From Thermohalobaculum sp039184865 (GTDB lineage: Bacteria > Pseudomonadota > Alphaproteobacteria > Rhodobacterales > Rhodobacteraceae): DNA of 64,000 bases. The notes under the pieces were generated by a model. It worked only from the letters and a program-made list of their open reading frames with translations, was not told the DNA's origin and searched no databases. The stretch is from NCBI GenBank assembly GCA_039184865.1, contig JBCDAV010000021.1, positions 22,773 to 86,772 of the forward strand. The letters are read 5' to 3'. This document shows positions 63,435 through 64,000 of this stretch, one piece after another. The position numbers and the translations under genes were made by a program. Each line of letters starts with the position of its first letter. Position 1 is the stretch's first letter.

Positions 63435-64000
63435 GCCCCTCTCGCCGTCGTGCCTGCATCGACAAGGTTCGCCAGACGCTCGATGTCTCGGAGCGTCGTG
63501 CTTGCCGCGTTCTTGGTCAGCATAGATCCACGCAGCGGCGCGCCCCGCAGGGGCGTGCCGACGAAGACAGGCTGGTCGCGGACATGATCGAACTGACCAG
63601 GCAATATGGCCGATACGGCTATCGTCGGATTGCAGCTCTGTTGCGAGACGCCGGGTGGTCAGTCAGCGATGGACGTGTCGAGCGCCTGTGGCGGAGAGAG
63701 GGGCTGAAAGTGCCAATGAAGCAACCGAAGAAGGGCCGTCTATGGTTGGCGGACGGATCCTGCATCCGGCTCAGGCCAGAGCATCGTGATCACGTCTGGA
63801 GCTATGACTTCGTCCACTGTCGGACCGATGACGGCAAGGCGTTCCGGACGCTGAACATCCTGGACGAGTTCACGCGGGAGTGCCTGGCGACCCGGGTGGA
63901 GCGAAAGCTCAACTCGATTGCGGTGATCGATGCGTTGTCCGACCTGTTCATTCTGCGCGGCGTACCCCGGTTCATTAGATCGGACAACGGTCCCGAGTTC
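63431..64000 (+). CDS. IS3-family transposase OrfB, cut by window end
   Basis: The -1 frame from 63431 is open to the last base of the window (190 codons): LSPSRRRACIDKVRQTL, then TRQYGRYGYRRIAALLRDAG, the first catalytic Asp in HVWSYDFVHCRTDDG and the second Asp in RSDNGPEF at the end. The Glu of the DDE triad lies outside. Belongs with OrfA as a fusion protein. Confidence 0.92.
   Translation, partial: MSPSRRRACIDKVRQTLDVSERRACRVLGQHRSTQRRAPQGRADEDRLVADMIELTRQYGRYGYRRIAALLRDAGWSVSDGRVERLWRREGLKVPMKQPKKGRLWLADGSCIRLRPEHRDHVWSYDFVHCRTDDGKAFRTLNILDEFTRECLATRVERKLNSIAVIDALSDLFILRGVPRFIRSDNGPEF

Larger units (their letters stand above)
63099..64000 (+). mobile_element. IS3-family (IS407-like) insertion sequence, left part
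   Basis: Left end TGAGCCTCCCCAGAAGAG (63099-63116) looks like an IS3-family terminal repeat. It is followed by a typical two-frame transposase (orfA, then orfB in the -1 frame). The right end is beyond the window. The left tip provides the stop codon of the preceding gene. Confidence 0.8.

Overview
The window looks like chromosomal DNA of an alphaproteobacterium, most probably Rhodobacterales-like. The DNA is GC-rich with strong G/C third-position bias. The gene order rplU-rpmA-(LysE, GNAT)-obgE-proB-proA, the order iscR-iscS-sufB-sufC-sufD-sufS, an IscR with a single cysteine, an L21 protein with a long C-terminal tail, a Zn-independent type HemB and a tripartite TRAP transporter all fit that group. 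These are family-level inferences from the translated sequence; no database was searched.

Layout. 0.4-5 kb: Crp/Fnr-type regulator, unusual receiver/ATPase signalling protein, hemolysin III-type membrane protein, xanthine phosphoribosyltransferase and a BMP-type nucleoside-binding protein. 5-8.1 kb: an AT-richer accessory patch with a small membrane protein, a LuxR-TolB-TPR regulator, and a divergent pair encoding a repeat-containing acidic protein and a 49-residue peptide with a double-glycine leader. 8.2-16.6 kb: a tandem glycine riboswitch in front of a D-amino-acid/glycine dehydrogenase, hemB, an esterase-fold protein lacking its serine, a DUF4331 protein, an M20 peptidase and a PQQ-type sugar dehydrogenase. 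16.8-22.2 kb: an AT-rich orphan gene, a HisC-like aminotransferase, SDR/DUF1330/LysR and an LpxR-like outer-membrane protein. 22.5-26.2 kb: a complete TRAP transporter. 26.7-31.8 kb: a minus-strand molybdenum hydroxylase operon (FAD, 2Fe-2S and Mo subunits) followed by a ThiS/MoaD-like protein, a GFA protein and a methyltransferase. 32-37.8 kb: HAD hydrolase, ClpP-like membrane protein, DCC protein, DUF3429, 8-oxoguanine deaminase, DUF1194 and a hydrolase.

37.8-47.5 kb is the iron-sulfur cluster assembly (SUF) operon. It has three notable features: overlapping dyads on the iscR promoter, a cysteine desulfurase with mosaic base composition, and a sufB frame broken by one in-frame amber codon. 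Three paralogous multi-pass membrane proteins sit between sufD and sufS. 47.5-52.4 kb holds a hydantoinase-like gene and an ECF sigma factor coupled to a membrane-anchored von Willebrand protein. 52.6-58.7 kb is the proline/obg/ribosomal block.

From the tRNA-Ser(CGA) gene at 58.9 kb to the end the composition changes. This looks like a decayed genomic island: a GHKL (MORC-like) ATPase, a downstream helix-turn-helix gene that also contains an in-frame amber codon, an IS5-type relic, an acidic orphan protein cut off by an IS element, and the left part of an IS3-family (IS407-like) insertion sequence running off the window. The best candidates for something undescribed are the double-glycine peptide locus, the orphan MORC-like ATPase/HTH pair, and the interrupted sufB.
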